A stretch of 64,000 bases of DNA from Streptomyces filamentosus. GTDB lineage: Bacteria > Actinomycetota > Actinomycetes > Streptomycetales > Streptomycetaceae. The notes under the pieces were generated by a model. It was given only the letters and a program-made list of their open reading frames with translations, had not been told where the DNA came from and made no database searches. Shown piece by piece: positions 7,973 through 16,629 of the stretch (the stretch's first letter is position 1; each line of letters opens with the position of its first letter). Position numbers and translations under genes: made by a program. The stretch covers positions 248,001-312,000 of the forward strand of contig NZ_BNBE01000002.1 in assembly GCF_014654895.1 (NCBI RefSeq), written 5' to 3'.

Positions 7973-8032
7973 TGAGCGCTCCACCTGGCGAGTGAGTAGT
8001 TCACTTGGCGAGGTTGAGCCTTCGTAGGCGAG
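7973..8032 (+). repeat. Tandem 20-bp repeats downstream of the Fic gene
   Basis: TGAGCGCTCCACCTGGCGAG (7973) and TGAGTAGTTCACTTGGCGAG (7993) abut exactly. A weaker third copy (TGAGCCTTCGTAGGCGAG) starts at 8015 after a 2-bp gap. They match the pair at 6404-6443. Confidence 0.75.
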
Positions 8033-8046
8033 CTGGGCCTGGCGAC

Positions 8047-8766
8047 CTATGAGCGAGTCGCTCTCTGTTTGGCGACGGCGCAGATGCCGGTGCGGGGCGG
8101 CTGCATAGGATCGTCGGCATGGCGCTGCGACCTGTCATGGTGAACATCAAGGCTCTTGATCCCTCGGCGGTCGGCGGGTTCTGGGCGGAGGCGCTCGGCT
8201 GGAGTGCCTACAGCCCCGGCGTGACCGTCTACGTCGGACCTCCCGGCGGCCTCGTCTGGCCGGACCCGGTCTTCGTCGGCATCGACGTCGTCCCCGTCCC
8301 CGAACCCGGGACACCGGCGAAGAACCGTGTACACCTCGATCTCGCCACCACCTCCGCGGCCCATCAGGCGGAACTGGTCGCGCGCCTGAGGGCTCTCGGT
8401 GCGACGCCCGCCGACGTGGGCCAGGGAGAGGTGCCGTGGACGGTCCTCGCCGACCCCAACACCTCTGACTACCAGTTCTGAGCATACGCGCACGTCAGAG
8501 AACACAGAAGTCCCGCACGGCAGTTGAGCCGCACGGGGCCTTTTGCTGTCTGCGGGGGCTACGCGCCCGACCCGGCCCCCTCCGGGCGCCGGGTCGGGGA
8601 TCACGGCCACGGCGTGGCTCGGGCAGCCCCAGAGGACGACTCCGGGGCCACTCTGGCGCTCGATGTAGCCGACTTCCACGGGCGCGTACGTCCAGCGCTT
8701 GCAGCGGCAGCAGAGCGCGCCTCGCCTCGCGGGGGCGGACTCGGCAGCGAGGGCTTCGCGGGTCAT
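8047..8766 (-). CDS. Small Cys-containing hypothetical protein, 3' end uncertain
   Basis: ATG at 8766 overlaps the stop of the fragment upstream (ATGA). The first ~75 residues are convincing: LCCRCKRWTYAPVEVGYIER followed by SGPGVVLWGCPSHAV has the CxxC and late Cys/His of a small Streptomyces zinc-type hypothetical family. No stop appears until 8047, so the tail runs antisense through the VOC gene. Either a frameshift removed the real stop (probably near 8520) or the tail is non-native. Confidence 0.35.
   Translation of the reverse strand: MTREALAAESAPARRGALCCRCKRWTYAPVEVGYIERQSGPGVVLWGCPSHAVAVIPDPAPGGGRVGRVAPADSKRPRAAQLPCGTSVFSDVRVCSELVVRGVGVGEDRPRHLSLAHVGGRRTESPQARDQFRLMGRGGGGEIEVYTVLRRCPGFGDGDDVDADEDRVRPDEAAGRSDVDGHAGAVGTPAERLRPEPADRRGIKSLDVHHDRSQRHADDPMQPPRTGICAVAKQRATRS
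8119..8481 (+). CDS. VOC (glyoxalase-like) family protein, C-terminus atypical
   Basis: 120 residues from ATG 8119. The VOC plan is visible: an ALDPSAVGGFWAEALGW opening, RVHLDL in the middle and VLADPN near the end. Most relatives continue as DPEGNEFC plus several more residues, whereas this protein ends DPNTSDYQF at 8481, so the last ~10 residues may have been lost or replaced. The metal ligand His of the HLDL motif is present. Such proteins include dioxygenases, isomerases and binding proteins; the substrate is unknown. Confidence 0.75.
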   Translation: MALRPVMVNIKALDPSAVGGFWAEALGWSAYSPGVTVYVGPPGGLVWPDPVFVGIDVVPVPEPGTPAKNRVHLDLATTSAAHQAELVARLRALGATPADVGQGEVPWTVLADPNTSDYQF

Positions 8767-8898
8767 GCGGTCGCCCCCGTAGCGGCGAGACCGGCGAGGG
8801 TTTCGAACTGGTCGCCCGCGTATCCGTACGCGTAGTCCACGCCGAGCGTGGCGAGGACGGCAGCAGTGCGCCGTTCGCGGATCACACCGAGGTCCATG
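8763..8898 (-). pseudogene. 3' fragment of a small gene cut by an IS
   Basis: Reading leftward from the IS edge, a frame encodes RERRTAAVLATLGVDYAYGY then AGDQFETLAGLAATGATA and stops at 8763, overlapping the next start by 4 bp. Its 5' part is missing because the element starting at 8899 interrupts it. The function is unknown; the 4-bp coupling suggests an operon with the Cys-containing protein below it. Confidence 0.45.
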
Positions 8899-9771
8899 GA
8901 GCTTCTTCAGAGTGGTCACCGATCGGGTGACGGCCAAAGGTGGATAGCAGACGAGGCCTTCGGGCAGTGGTTCGAGATGTCTGACGTCTCAACCGCTGCG
9001 ACCAGAGGCCTCGTTGGTCATCTATCCTGCCGCACTCGACCTGCCGCACGCGCTCGTGGAGTGGGTCACGATGCTGATCGTCACCCGTGAAGGTGATCGC
9101 CGGTGCAAGCTGCGACCTTCGCAACGCGCGATCATCACCCTGGTCTACCTGCGCGAGCACACCACCTACGCGAAGCTCGCCGCGGGTTTCCGGATCAGCG
9201 AGGACACTGCCCACGCCTACGTACAGAGCGTGATCAAACTCCTCGCCTCCAGGGCACCGTCCCTCACGCAGGCGCTCCGTCGCACACGTCCCGAGTACGT
9301 CCTGGTGGACGGCACCATCGCCGAGTGCGACCGGGTCGGCGACCACGAACGGGACTACTCGGGCAAGGCCCGACGGCACGGAGTGAACATCCAGGCCGTC
9401 ACCGATCCCGCGGGCGGGTTGATCTGGTACTCGCCGGCGTTGCCGGGTCGTACGGTCGACATCACCGCCGCCCGCACCCATCGAATCGTTACGATCTGTG
9501 AGCGACTGCGGATCCCGGTGCTGGCCGACAAGGCCTACGCCGGAGCCGGCGGCACGTTCCAGGTCCCGTTCAAACGCCACCTCGGACGGCCCCTCACCAC
9601 CAGACAGGCAGCCGTCAACCGAGCACACGCACGGCTCCGCTTCCCCGTCGAGCGAGCCTTCGCCCGCCTCAAGGCCTGGCGGATCTTCCGCAAAGCGCGG
9701 ATCAGCCCGAACCGGCTCACGTCAATTGCCAAGGCCGTCCTCACCCTCGAGAGACGACGCTGAAGATCCTT
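8899..9771 (+). mobile_element. IS (DDE_Tnp_4-type), copy A
   Basis: 873 bp bounded by imperfect inverted ends (GAGCTTCTTCAG at left; AAGGATCTTCAG as the complement at right). It is almost identical to 10012-10884, with only about four base differences noticed. The right end abuts a remnant of a different IS (9773-9829). Confidence 0.8.
9014..9763 (+). CDS. IS transposase, DDE_Tnp_4 type, copy A
   Basis: 249 residues from TTG 9014. A helix-turn-helix segment (TYAKLAAGFRISEDTAHAYV) is followed by the catalytic motifs VLVDGTIAEC (Asp), VLADKAYAGAG (Asp) and PVERAFARLK (Glu), in the order and spacing of this transposase class. It appears intact. Confidence 0.85.
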   Translation: MVIYPAALDLPHALVEWVTMLIVTREGDRRCKLRPSQRAIITLVYLREHTTYAKLAAGFRISEDTAHAYVQSVIKLLASRAPSLTQALRRTRPEYVLVDGTIAECDRVGDHERDYSGKARRHGVNIQAVTDPAGGLIWYSPALPGRTVDITAARTHRIVTICERLRIPVLADKAYAGAGGTFQVPFKRHLGRPLTTRQAAVNRAHARLRFPVERAFARLKAWRIFRKARISPNRLTSIAKAVLTLERRR

Positions 9772-9772
9772 A

Positions 9773-9829
9773 ATGAGCCGTTTTCCTCTTGAATAGCTGC
9801 AGGTCAGCAGGGTGTGGACGGCTCAGTAA
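9773..9829 (-). mobile_element. Remnant end of a second IS type
   Basis: About 55 bp (TGAGCCGTTTTCC...GAATAGCTGCAGGTCAGCAG...GTGGACGGCTC) match the complement of the right end of the elements at 10888-11786 and 19796-20694, with several substitutions. Only the terminus remains. Confidence 0.6.
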
Positions 9830-9837
9830 GGGGGCTG

Positions 9838-10011
9838 TCAGTACGTCTGGAGGTGGAGGGTACTGATCGCCACCACCAGGCCGTTGACAACCACTTCCAG
9901 GCCTCTGCGATCCCGAGCCCGGTCGGTGACGCCGTCGTAGGATTTGCCTGGCGAGCGGTACGAGATGTTCGACGGGGTCGCTCCCTTGGCTCCTGCGCCG
10001 ATACTGTCATT
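9838..10011 (-). pseudogene. 3' part of a gene split by two tandem IS copies
   Basis: Reading leftward from the IS at 10012, the frame encodes DSIGAGAKGATPSNISYRSP, continues through EVVVNGLVVAIST and stops at 9838. If the two IS copies and the extra ATT repeats are removed, it joins in frame to the 5' part at 11787-12446 (…SSWNDHN + DSIGAGAK…), giving one protein of ~275 residues. The function is unknown. Confidence 0.6.
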
Positions 10012-10884
10012 GAGCTTCTTCAGAGTGGTCACCGATCGGGTGACGGCCAAAGGTGGATAGCAGACGAGGCCTTCGGGCAGTGGTTCGAGATGTCTGACGT
10101 CTCAACCGCTGCGACCGGAGGCCTCGTTGGTCATCTATCCTGCCGCACTCGACCTGCCGCACGCGCTCGTGGAGTGGGTCACGATGCTGATCGTCACCCG
10201 TGAAGGTGATCGCCGGTGCAAGCTGCGACCTTCGCAACGCGCGATCATCACCCTGGTCTACCTGCGCGAGCACACCACCTACGCGAAGCTCGCCGCGGGT
10301 TTCCGGATCAGCGAGGGCACTGCCCACGCCTACGTACAGAGCGTGATCAAACTCCTCGCCTCCAGGGCACCGTCCCTCACGCAGGCGCTCCGTCGCACAC
10401 GTCCCGAGTACGTCCTGGTGGACGGCACCATCGCCGAGTGCGACCGGGTCGGCGACCACGAACGGGACTACTCGGGCAAGGCCCGACGGCACGGAGTGAA
10501 CATCCAGGTCGTCACCGATCCCGCGGGCGGGTTGATCTGGTACTCGCCGGCGTTGCCGGGTCGTACGGTCGACATCACCGCCGCCCGCACCCATCGAATC
10601 GTTACGATCTGTGAGCGACTGCGGATCCCGGTGCTGGCCGACAAGGCCTACGCCGGAGCCGGCGGCACGTTCCAGGTCCCGTTCAAACGCCACCTCGGAC
10701 GGCCCCTCACCACCAGACAGGCAGCCGTCAACCGAGCACACGCACGGCTCCGCTTCCCCGTCGAGCGAGCCTTCGCCCGCCTCAAGGCCTGGCGGATCTT
10801 CCGCAAAGCGCGGATCAGCCCGAACCGGCTCACGTCAATCGCCAAGGCCGTCCTCACCCTCGAGAGACGACGCTGAAGATCCTT
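10012..10884 (+). mobile_element. IS (DDE_Tnp_4-type), copy B
   Basis: Same element as copy A, same orientation, 1113 bp downstream. ATT precedes it (10009-10011) and follows it (10885-10887), consistent with a 3-bp target duplication. A different IS follows immediately. Confidence 0.85.
10127..10876 (+). CDS. IS transposase, DDE_Tnp_4 type, copy B
   Basis: 249 residues from TTG 10127. It differs from copy A by two residues visible in the HTH (SEGTAHAYV) and after GVNIQ (V for A). All three catalytic motifs are intact. Confidence 0.85.
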   Translation: MVIYPAALDLPHALVEWVTMLIVTREGDRRCKLRPSQRAIITLVYLREHTTYAKLAAGFRISEGTAHAYVQSVIKLLASRAPSLTQALRRTRPEYVLVDGTIAECDRVGDHERDYSGKARRHGVNIQVVTDPAGGLIWYSPALPGRTVDITAARTHRIVTICERLRIPVLADKAYAGAGGTFQVPFKRHLGRPLTTRQAAVNRAHARLRFPVERAFARLKAWRIFRKARISPNRLTSIAKAVLTLERRR

Positions 10885-10887
10885 ATT

Positions 10888-11786
10888 GAGCCTCTTTCAT
10901 CCTGTGCTGGAGGGTGAAATGGGCTGGTCAGCGCGGGTGGTGACGAGACAGGGCCCCTGGTCGTTGGCGTGGTGATCTCACTCAACACGCCGGCGACCGA
11001 AGGGGCCCTGAAGGTTTCCGTATCCTGCCACGCTCGACGTCCCGCACGAGCTGGTTGAGCATGTTTCCTGGCTGCTGCACGAGCACCGCCGGGCCCGCAA
11101 CACCCGCTGGCGCAGGCTCGGCTGCTTCCAGCAAGCGCTCCTTACGCTGGTCCATCTACGGAAGAACGAGACGTTCTCACAGCTCGGAGCAGGTTTCGGA
11201 ATATCGCAGGCCACTGCCTGGCGGTACGTGGACGAGACCCTGGACGTGCTGGCCGGCTGGGCGCCCGGCCTTCATGAAGCGCTCACCGGCCTCGGTGAAG
11301 GCGATCACGTCATCGTTGACGGCACCCTGATCCCCATCGACCGGATCCGCGCCGACGAGCCGTACTACTCGATGAAACACCGCAAGCACGGCATGAACGT
11401 GCAGGTCATCGCCCGTCCCGACAGCACACCGCTGTGGTTCTCCCGCGCGACACCGGGCCGCACCCACGATCTGACCGCGGCACGCACCCACAGCCGTCGT
11501 CCATGCCTTCCTGACCCGGCAGATCCTCGTTCTCGCGGACCGCGCCTACCAGGGCACCGGTGCGACCTTCCGCACCCCCTATTACCATCACCGCGAACAG
11601 CCCGAGCACTATCAGCAGTTCAACCGCGACCACGCCCGGCTCAGAGCCCCCGGAGAACGGGCCTTCGCCCAGCTGAAGTCCTGGCGGATCCTCCGCCGGG
11701 CCCGATGCTCCACCCGCCGTATCAGCATCATCGTCCGAGCCGTCCACGCGCTGCTGACCTGCAACTATTCAGGATGAAAGAGGCTC
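10888..11786 (+). mobile_element. IS type 2, copy C (899 bp)
   Basis: Perfect 17-bp inverted repeats (GAGCCTCTTTCATCCTG and its complement) bound it, and ATT is present on both sides (10885-10887, 11787-11789). An identical-length inverted copy sits at 19796-20694. The transposase frame is broken. Confidence 0.9.
11015..11777 (+). pseudogene. Frameshifted IS transposase (copy C)
   Basis: The first frame (PYPATLDVPHELVEHV, HTH FSQLGAGFGISQATAWRYV, Asp motif VIVDGTLIPIDR) runs to TAARTH near 11488. Homology continues in another frame (TAVVHAFLTRQILVLADRAY, then GERAFAQLKSWRILRR) to TGA 11775-11777. No normal start precedes the first frame, since TGA lies just before it. The frameshift and lack of a start suggest the element is not autonomous, unless frameshifting is programmed; no clear slippery run is seen at the junction. 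Confidence 0.75.
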
Positions 11787-12446
11787 ATTGTGGTCGTTCC
11801 AGCTGGATCCGTGGTCGGTATATCCGCCCTCCGTTGCAGCAACGCGGTAGTAGATGGCGTGACGGGTCTTGGGTTTCTGAAACCAACCCTTTGTGGTGAT
11901 CGTTTCACGGCACTTTATTTGGAACTCCTCGCCCTGGGCAAGGTGATGGTGCTTTTGAACCTCACGCCACAGAAGCTCCGTCCCTCCCGCGGTGAGCGTC
12001 CTCAGCGGCAGGTCCTCGCGAAGGGGGACGCCGGCAGCGCGAGCATCTGCCGCCAGCTTTCCGAGAACGTCCCCGGCATTCCATTCCGGCGTGGCTCCCC
12101 CCATAACAGTCAGATAGGGGGCGCCCTGCGGAACTCCCGGCGTCAACACGGGCTCCTGTATCGAGAGCACCGTCTGGCCCTCGTAGGAAGAGAAAGTTCT
12201 TCCCCACGGATTCATTCCCCTGAGGGCTATCAGAAAGTACGGCTTGAAGCCCGCAGTGGCCATCACCTCAAAGACGACCTCCAGTCGTCCAGAATCTTCC
12301 TCCAGTCGCCCCGCAGCGTCCTGCACTCGTCTGGCATCAGCCTCCAGTCGAGCGCGGTGACCGAGGTTCTCCGCTTCGCCTTCACAGTGCTTCTTGAATG
12401 CCTCGAACGCCGCTTCAAAAGATTTTGCAACGCGGGGTGACGGCAC
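11787..12446 (-). pseudogene. 5' part of a hypothetical gene split by tandem IS copies
   Basis: GTG 12446 with GAGGAGG seven bases upstream starts a ~215-residue piece. The N-terminal ~55 residues are charged and helical (FEAAFEAFKKHCEGEAENL…), perhaps a coiled coil. A folded part with PYFLIALRGMNPWGRTF and LWREVQKHHHLAQGEEFQ follows. After HN the frame enters the IS and ends with an IS-encoded EPLSS. The original continuation is at 9838-10011. There is no recognisable family. Confidence 0.7.
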
Positions 12447-12523
12447 GCCAAGCCTCCTCGGAGCAAGCAGGGTTCATCTACCGCTTACATACCCACAACC
12501 GCTGCACACATTCTGAGGGTTAT

Positions 12524-14143
12524 CCCCTAACTTGATCTTTAACGTGCGCCGTCGAACGGTGCGTCGTACTTGATCACCCGGTTCGGTATCCGCCGTACAT
12601 GGAACCGGCCTTCGTCTGGATCATGTGCTCCGACCAAGGAACACACACGTCCAGCACGAAGGCCGTGAGGATGAGTCTGCAACATCACGATGCCCGGCAA
12701 GCGCATCTGGCGGAACTGTCACGCTTCCGGGGCGAGTTCTACTCCTGCCTGACTGCTCGTTCGGATGCCCTGTTCGAGCTGGCCGACGCGGTCTTGTGCG
12801 GGAACGGGCCGGTGAGATCACTGGCCGAGCTGTCGCTGGTGGGCGAACACCGCCGCGGGCATGGCGGGCTCTACGCCGCCCTCGCCGAGGGCCGGGTCGA
12901 CACAGACCGGATGCGGCAGGCTCTGACATCGGTGCCGCTGCCTCGGTCGGTCGACGGCCGGCTGGTCCTGGCCGTCGACGTCACCTGCTGGCTGCGGCCG
13001 GACGCCCACACCTCACCTCAGCGGATCCTCTGCCACACCTACGGCCGGGGCAAGGACCAGCACATCCCGGTCCCCGGCTGGCCCTACTCGATCATCTGCG
13101 CGCTGGAACCGGGCCGCAGCTCGTGGACCGCGCCCCTGGATGCCCGCCGTCTGGCGCCTGGGGACGACACGGCCACCGTCACCGCACGGCAGCTGCGCGA
13201 CCTGGTCGAGCGGCTTATCACCGCAGGTCAGTGGCAGACCGGCGACCCGGACATCCTCATCATCGCGGACGCCGGATACGACGCACCCCGCCTCGCCTTC
13301 CTGCTGAAGGACCTGCCGGTGCAGGTGCTGTCCAGGATGCGCTCAGACCGTGTCCTGCGCAGGCCGGCACCGCCGCGGGAGCCACACACCAAGGGCCGGC
13401 CGCCCCGGCACGGCGGCGAGTTCGTCTTCGGACAGCCCGGCACCTGGGGCACCCCGGACACCGAAACCGTCACCGACACCCGCCTCTACGGCACCGCGCT
13501 GGCCCGCTCCTGGGACCGCCTCCACCCCAAGCTCACCCACCGTTCGTCCTGGGCCGCGGCCGACGGCACCCTCCCGATCGTCGAAGGCACCGTGATCCGC
13601 CTGGACATCGACCATCTGCCCAGCGGAGCCACCCCGAAGCCGGTCTGGCTGTGGTGGTCGGGCACCGACGCCACCGCAGCGGACACCGACCGGCTCTGGC
13701 AGGCATACCTGCGTCGCTTCGACATCGAGCACACTTTCCGCCTGTTCAAGCAGACCCTCGGCTGGACCTGCCCGAAGATCCGCACTCCCGAGGCGGCCGA
13801 CCGATGGACCTGGCTGATCCTGGCCGCCTACACCCAACTGCGGCTGGCCCGACCGCTGGCGGCCGATCGGCGCCGCCCCTGGGAGAGGCCCGTTCCCGCC
13901 GACAGGCTCACGCCCGCACGTGTCCGCCGCGACTTTCGGCACATCCGCCCGAAGGCCGCCTGCCCCGCCCAAGCACCGAAATACGTCCGCCCCGGACCCG
14001 GCAGGCCACCGGGTCGAAAGAACAGCCGGCCCACCCCACGCCACGACGTCCACACAATCCACAAGACGGGTACCACCACGTCTCAGAAGAAGAAATCGAC
14101 TACCCCACGGCCCCGCCGCACAGGTTAAAGATCAAGCTAAGGG
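12524..14143 (+). mobile_element. IS with ~500-aa transposase
   Basis: Imperfect 20-bp inverted ends (CCCCTAACTTGATCTTTAAC at left; the complement of CCCTTAGCTTGATCTTTAAC at right) flank a single transposase gene. A target duplication is not obvious. Confidence 0.8.
12671..14128 (+). CDS. Putative transposase (NF041680/DDE_5-like)
   Basis: ATG 12671, preceded by GTGAGG, gives 485 residues; ATG 12599 in frame is less likely because it extends into the terminal region. Features: LAVDVTCWLRPDAHTSP (first Asp), a glycine-rich HTYGRGKDQHIPVPGWPYS block, ILIIADAGYDAPRLAFLL (second Asp) and a late RRFDIEHTFRLFKQTLGW motif (Glu). The C-terminus is basic and Pro-rich. It appears intact. Confidence 0.8.
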   Translation: MSLQHHDARQAHLAELSRFRGEFYSCLTARSDALFELADAVLCGNGPVRSLAELSLVGEHRRGHGGLYAALAEGRVDTDRMRQALTSVPLPRSVDGRLVLAVDVTCWLRPDAHTSPQRILCHTYGRGKDQHIPVPGWPYSIICALEPGRSSWTAPLDARRLAPGDDTATVTARQLRDLVERLITAGQWQTGDPDILIIADAGYDAPRLAFLLKDLPVQVLSRMRSDRVLRRPAPPREPHTKGRPPRHGGEFVFGQPGTWGTPDTETVTDTRLYGTALARSWDRLHPKLTHRSSWAAADGTLPIVEGTVIRLDIDHLPSGATPKPVWLWWSGTDATAADTDRLWQAYLRRFDIEHTFRLFKQTLGWTCPKIRTPEAADRWTWLILAAYTQLRLARPLAADRRRPWERPVPADRLTPARVRRDFRHIRPKAACPAQAPKYVRPGPGRPPGRKNSRPTPRHDVHTIHKTGTTTSQKKKSTTPRPRRTG

Positions 14144-14202
14144 TTGTCCTGTTAAGGATCTTGGAGTTGCCGGACGTAGCGGCTCACCGTGCCGCGTGCG
14201 AC

Positions 14203-14886
14203 CTATCCGGCGAGGGCGAGGTTGTGTAGACGGGCGATGCCGAGCATGGCGTGGTGGACGCCGTCGCCTTTGAGGCGGCAGTCGCGGAGTATCTTCCAGG
14301 TCTTCATGCGGGCGAAGACGTGCTCGACGCGAGCGCGGACCTGCTTGTGGGACTTGTTGTGTTCCTCTTTCCAGGCTGGCAGTTCAGTCTGGCCGCTCTT
14401 GCGACGGTGCGGGATGACGAGTCCGGTGCCCGGGTAGCCGCCGTCGGCAATCGTGAGAGTGTTGCCCACGGCGGCCTTGGCGCCGGATTCCTCCCATGCC
14501 TTGCAGTCGTTGCGGTTCCCGGCGAGGGGCCAGCCGACCACGACGACCAGACGAGTGTCGGCGTCGATGACGACCTGGTGGTTGGTGGAGTACCGATAGT
14601 TCTTCGACCGCTCGGCGATGGTGTGGTCCCGGGTGGGGACCAAGGTGCCATCCACGATGAACACGGTGTTCTTGGCGAACCGCTCGCGAGACCGGAGCGC
14701 CAGCAGGGGGCCGAGGTGGTTGATGACCCGGCCGGCCGTGGACTTCGCGATGCCGAACAGGGGGGCGAGCTGTCGCAACGTCAGATTGGTGCGCCAGTAT
14801 GCCGTGACCAGCAGAACCCTGTCCTCCAGCGGCAGACTCCACGGCCGGCCTCGGTGGACCACATCTGCTCCATCCCGACGCAGCAT
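14203..14886 (-). CDS. IS5-like transposase, N-terminus possibly truncated
   Basis: 227 residues from ATG 14886. HTH LRQLAPLFGIAKSTAGRVI, Asp motif FIVDGTLVPTRD, second Asp TIADGGYPGTG and Glu motif RARVEHVFARMKTWK are all present. The frame is open ~70 bp further upstream (APFAGLSPRCFGKLLT) without a normal start, so the original N-terminus may be lost. Element ends were not identified. Confidence 0.75.
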   Translation of the reverse strand: MLRRDGADVVHRGRPWSLPLEDRVLLVTAYWRTNLTLRQLAPLFGIAKSTAGRVINHLGPLLALRSRERFAKNTVFIVDGTLVPTRDHTIAERSKNYRYSTNHQVVIDADTRLVVVVGWPLAGNRNDCKAWEESGAKAAVGNTLTIADGGYPGTGLVIPHRRKSGQTELPAWKEEHNKSHKQVRARVEHVFARMKTWKILRDCRLKGDGVHHAMLGIARLHNLALAG

Positions 14887-14982
14887 GGTCAGCAGCTTGC
14901 CGAAGCAGCGCGGGCTCAGTCCCGCGAACGGGGCTATCCAGACACCTCAGGGCGCTAACGCGTCAAGTCCCCATCGTTGAGT

Positions 14983-15276
14983 TCACCGGTTTCCCCAGCG
15001 GTTCCAGAGCGTGTGATGCCACTCGGTGGCATCGGCTCCGGGTAGCGTCACCGGCGGCACCGGTCCTGGGCTGGTTTCGATCAGGTGCAATAGCGACCAG
15101 GCGACGCCGTAGCAGTCGGCGGGGCCGAAACAGGTAGCCAAAGCATGCGCCTCGTCGGCTGTGACGGGCGCCGAGATGGCTTCGAGTTGGTTGACTCGGC
15201 GGTCGATCTCCTCCTCGTCGGCGTCCCAGTCAGGGAGGGGGCCGGCGGCGACGAACGTCTGAACTTCGGGTCTCAT
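14983..15276 (-). CDS. Small acidic hypothetical protein
   Basis: 97 residues from ATG 15276 (MRPEVQTFVAAGPLPDWDAD…). It is rich in Asp/Glu and Trp, with the helical core TADEAHALATCFGPADCYG, LLHLIETSPGPV and a terminal LWNRWGNR. It resembles a short Streptomyces hypothetical family of the same length. There is no signal peptide or membrane segment. It sits between two transposase genes. Confidence 0.65.
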   Translation of the reverse strand: MRPEVQTFVAAGPLPDWDADEEEIDRRVNQLEAISAPVTADEAHALATCFGPADCYGVAWSLLHLIETSPGPVPPVTLPGADATEWHHTLWNRWGNR

Positions 15277-15328
15277 CTGTGAATGATCGACCGCTGTGGG
15301 CGACCAGATCAAGGGGCGTTGCCACAGG

Positions 15329-16629
15329 TCAGGCGGCAGCTGTCTCCGTCACCGGGGATGGCGTGGGGAAGGCCGCCAGCTCGTCGAACCGTTCGCCGTT
15401 CTGCAGGCAGTGGTAGAGCTGCTCGATCATGCGGTTGAAGAGGTTGCGCTGGGCGGAGGCGTGCCAGTCTGCGTGGTTGTCGCGTCGTCGCCGGTAGTGG
15501 GCCTTGGCACCGGGCGAGGCGGTGATCGCGGAGAATGCCAAGAGGTATCCGGCATGGTTGAGGCGGTCGTTCTTCACCCAGCGTCGGGTGACGCTGGACT
15601 TCTTGCCAGACGCCCGGGTGGTAGGCGAGGCGCCAGCGTAGGCCTTCAGGCCGCGGGCGTCGGCGAATCGCTGTCGGTCGTCCCCAATCTCGGCAAGTAC
15701 CCGGGCGCCGAGCTGGGTGCCGAGGCCGGGGAAGCTGAGGATGATCTCAGCGTCCGGGTGCTGCGGGAATGCCTCTTCGACCGCCTCAGCGAGGCTGTCG
15801 GCAGCTGTGCAGGCGGCCTCCAGCTGAATCAGGAGAGCAAGCATCTGCTTGCCGAGTGCGTCCTCGACCAGCTGCGGCTGGTGAGCCCAGTCGGCTCGGA
15901 AGACCTCGCGGAGCCGCTCGGCGTCGGCGGCGATGCCCCGCTGACGACCGGCCCGCTTGAGGGCGGTCTGTAACTGTGTGCGCGTGAGGCGAGCGGCCTT
16001 GGCTGGCGTCGGGGCCAGCTTGAGGAGCTGGTGGGCCTCGGGTCGGCAGAGCCCGTTCTTCCAGGATTCGACGGCCGTGAGAGCGGCCGGGTAGTACTCG
16101 CGCAGCAGGGAGCGGAGCTGGTTGGCGATCTGCTGGCGGTTCCAGGTCGCGTCCTACTAAGGCGGGCGAGAACGCCGACCGCCCGGGCCAGATCGCTGTT
16201 CTGTGGAAGCGGCCGGTGAGCGTGCATGTCGGTCCGCAGCACGTTGGCCAGGACCAGGGCGTCGCCCGGGTCGGACTTCTTGCGCGAGACGGAATGCCGG
16301 TCTCGGTAGCGGGCCGCGGCCATCGGGTTGATCGCGAACACCTGTCGTTTGCCGGTCCGCAGCACCGAGACCAGCAGGCCCCGGGACGTCTCGATCGCGA
16401 CCGGGATCGGGGCCTCCGCCGTGTCGCCGTACTCAGCGAGCAGGTCCAGCAGGATCTTGTAGCCAGCGGCGTCATCGGTGATATGCCGCTTGGCCACCAA
16501 CTGGCCGCTGTCGTCGACCAGGGCGACGTCGTGCGTCTTTTCCGCCCAGTCGATGCCGCAGTAGATCAAGGTCTTTCCCCTCCCCGTGCTCGGGTGTTTC
16601 GTACTGGTCACGAGCTCATGCGGAACCAC
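15329..16629 (-). pseudogene. IS110-family transposase, one frameshift
   Basis: The N-terminal part (IYCGIDWAEKTHDVALVDD, the RuvC-like Asp motif, then SRKKSDPGDALVLANVLRTD) runs from ~16629 to ~16160. Near 16155 the homology shifts frame and continues with NRQQIANQLRSLLREYYPAA, GLKAYAGASPTTRASGKK (C-terminal Ser motif) and NRMIEQLYHCLQNGERFDE to the stop at 15329. One frameshift separates two otherwise complete halves. It may be recent or a sequencing artefact. Confidence 0.8.

Noticed and set aside
8486..8545. Terminator after the VOC gene (CCCGCACGG … CCGCACGGGG)
   Set aside because: The two arms are mostly a direct repeat; they do not pair beyond four bases.
11769..12446. Treating the minus-strand gene at 12446 as complete, ending EPLSS
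   Set aside because: The last residues are IS-encoded and the original frame resumes beyond the two IS copies.
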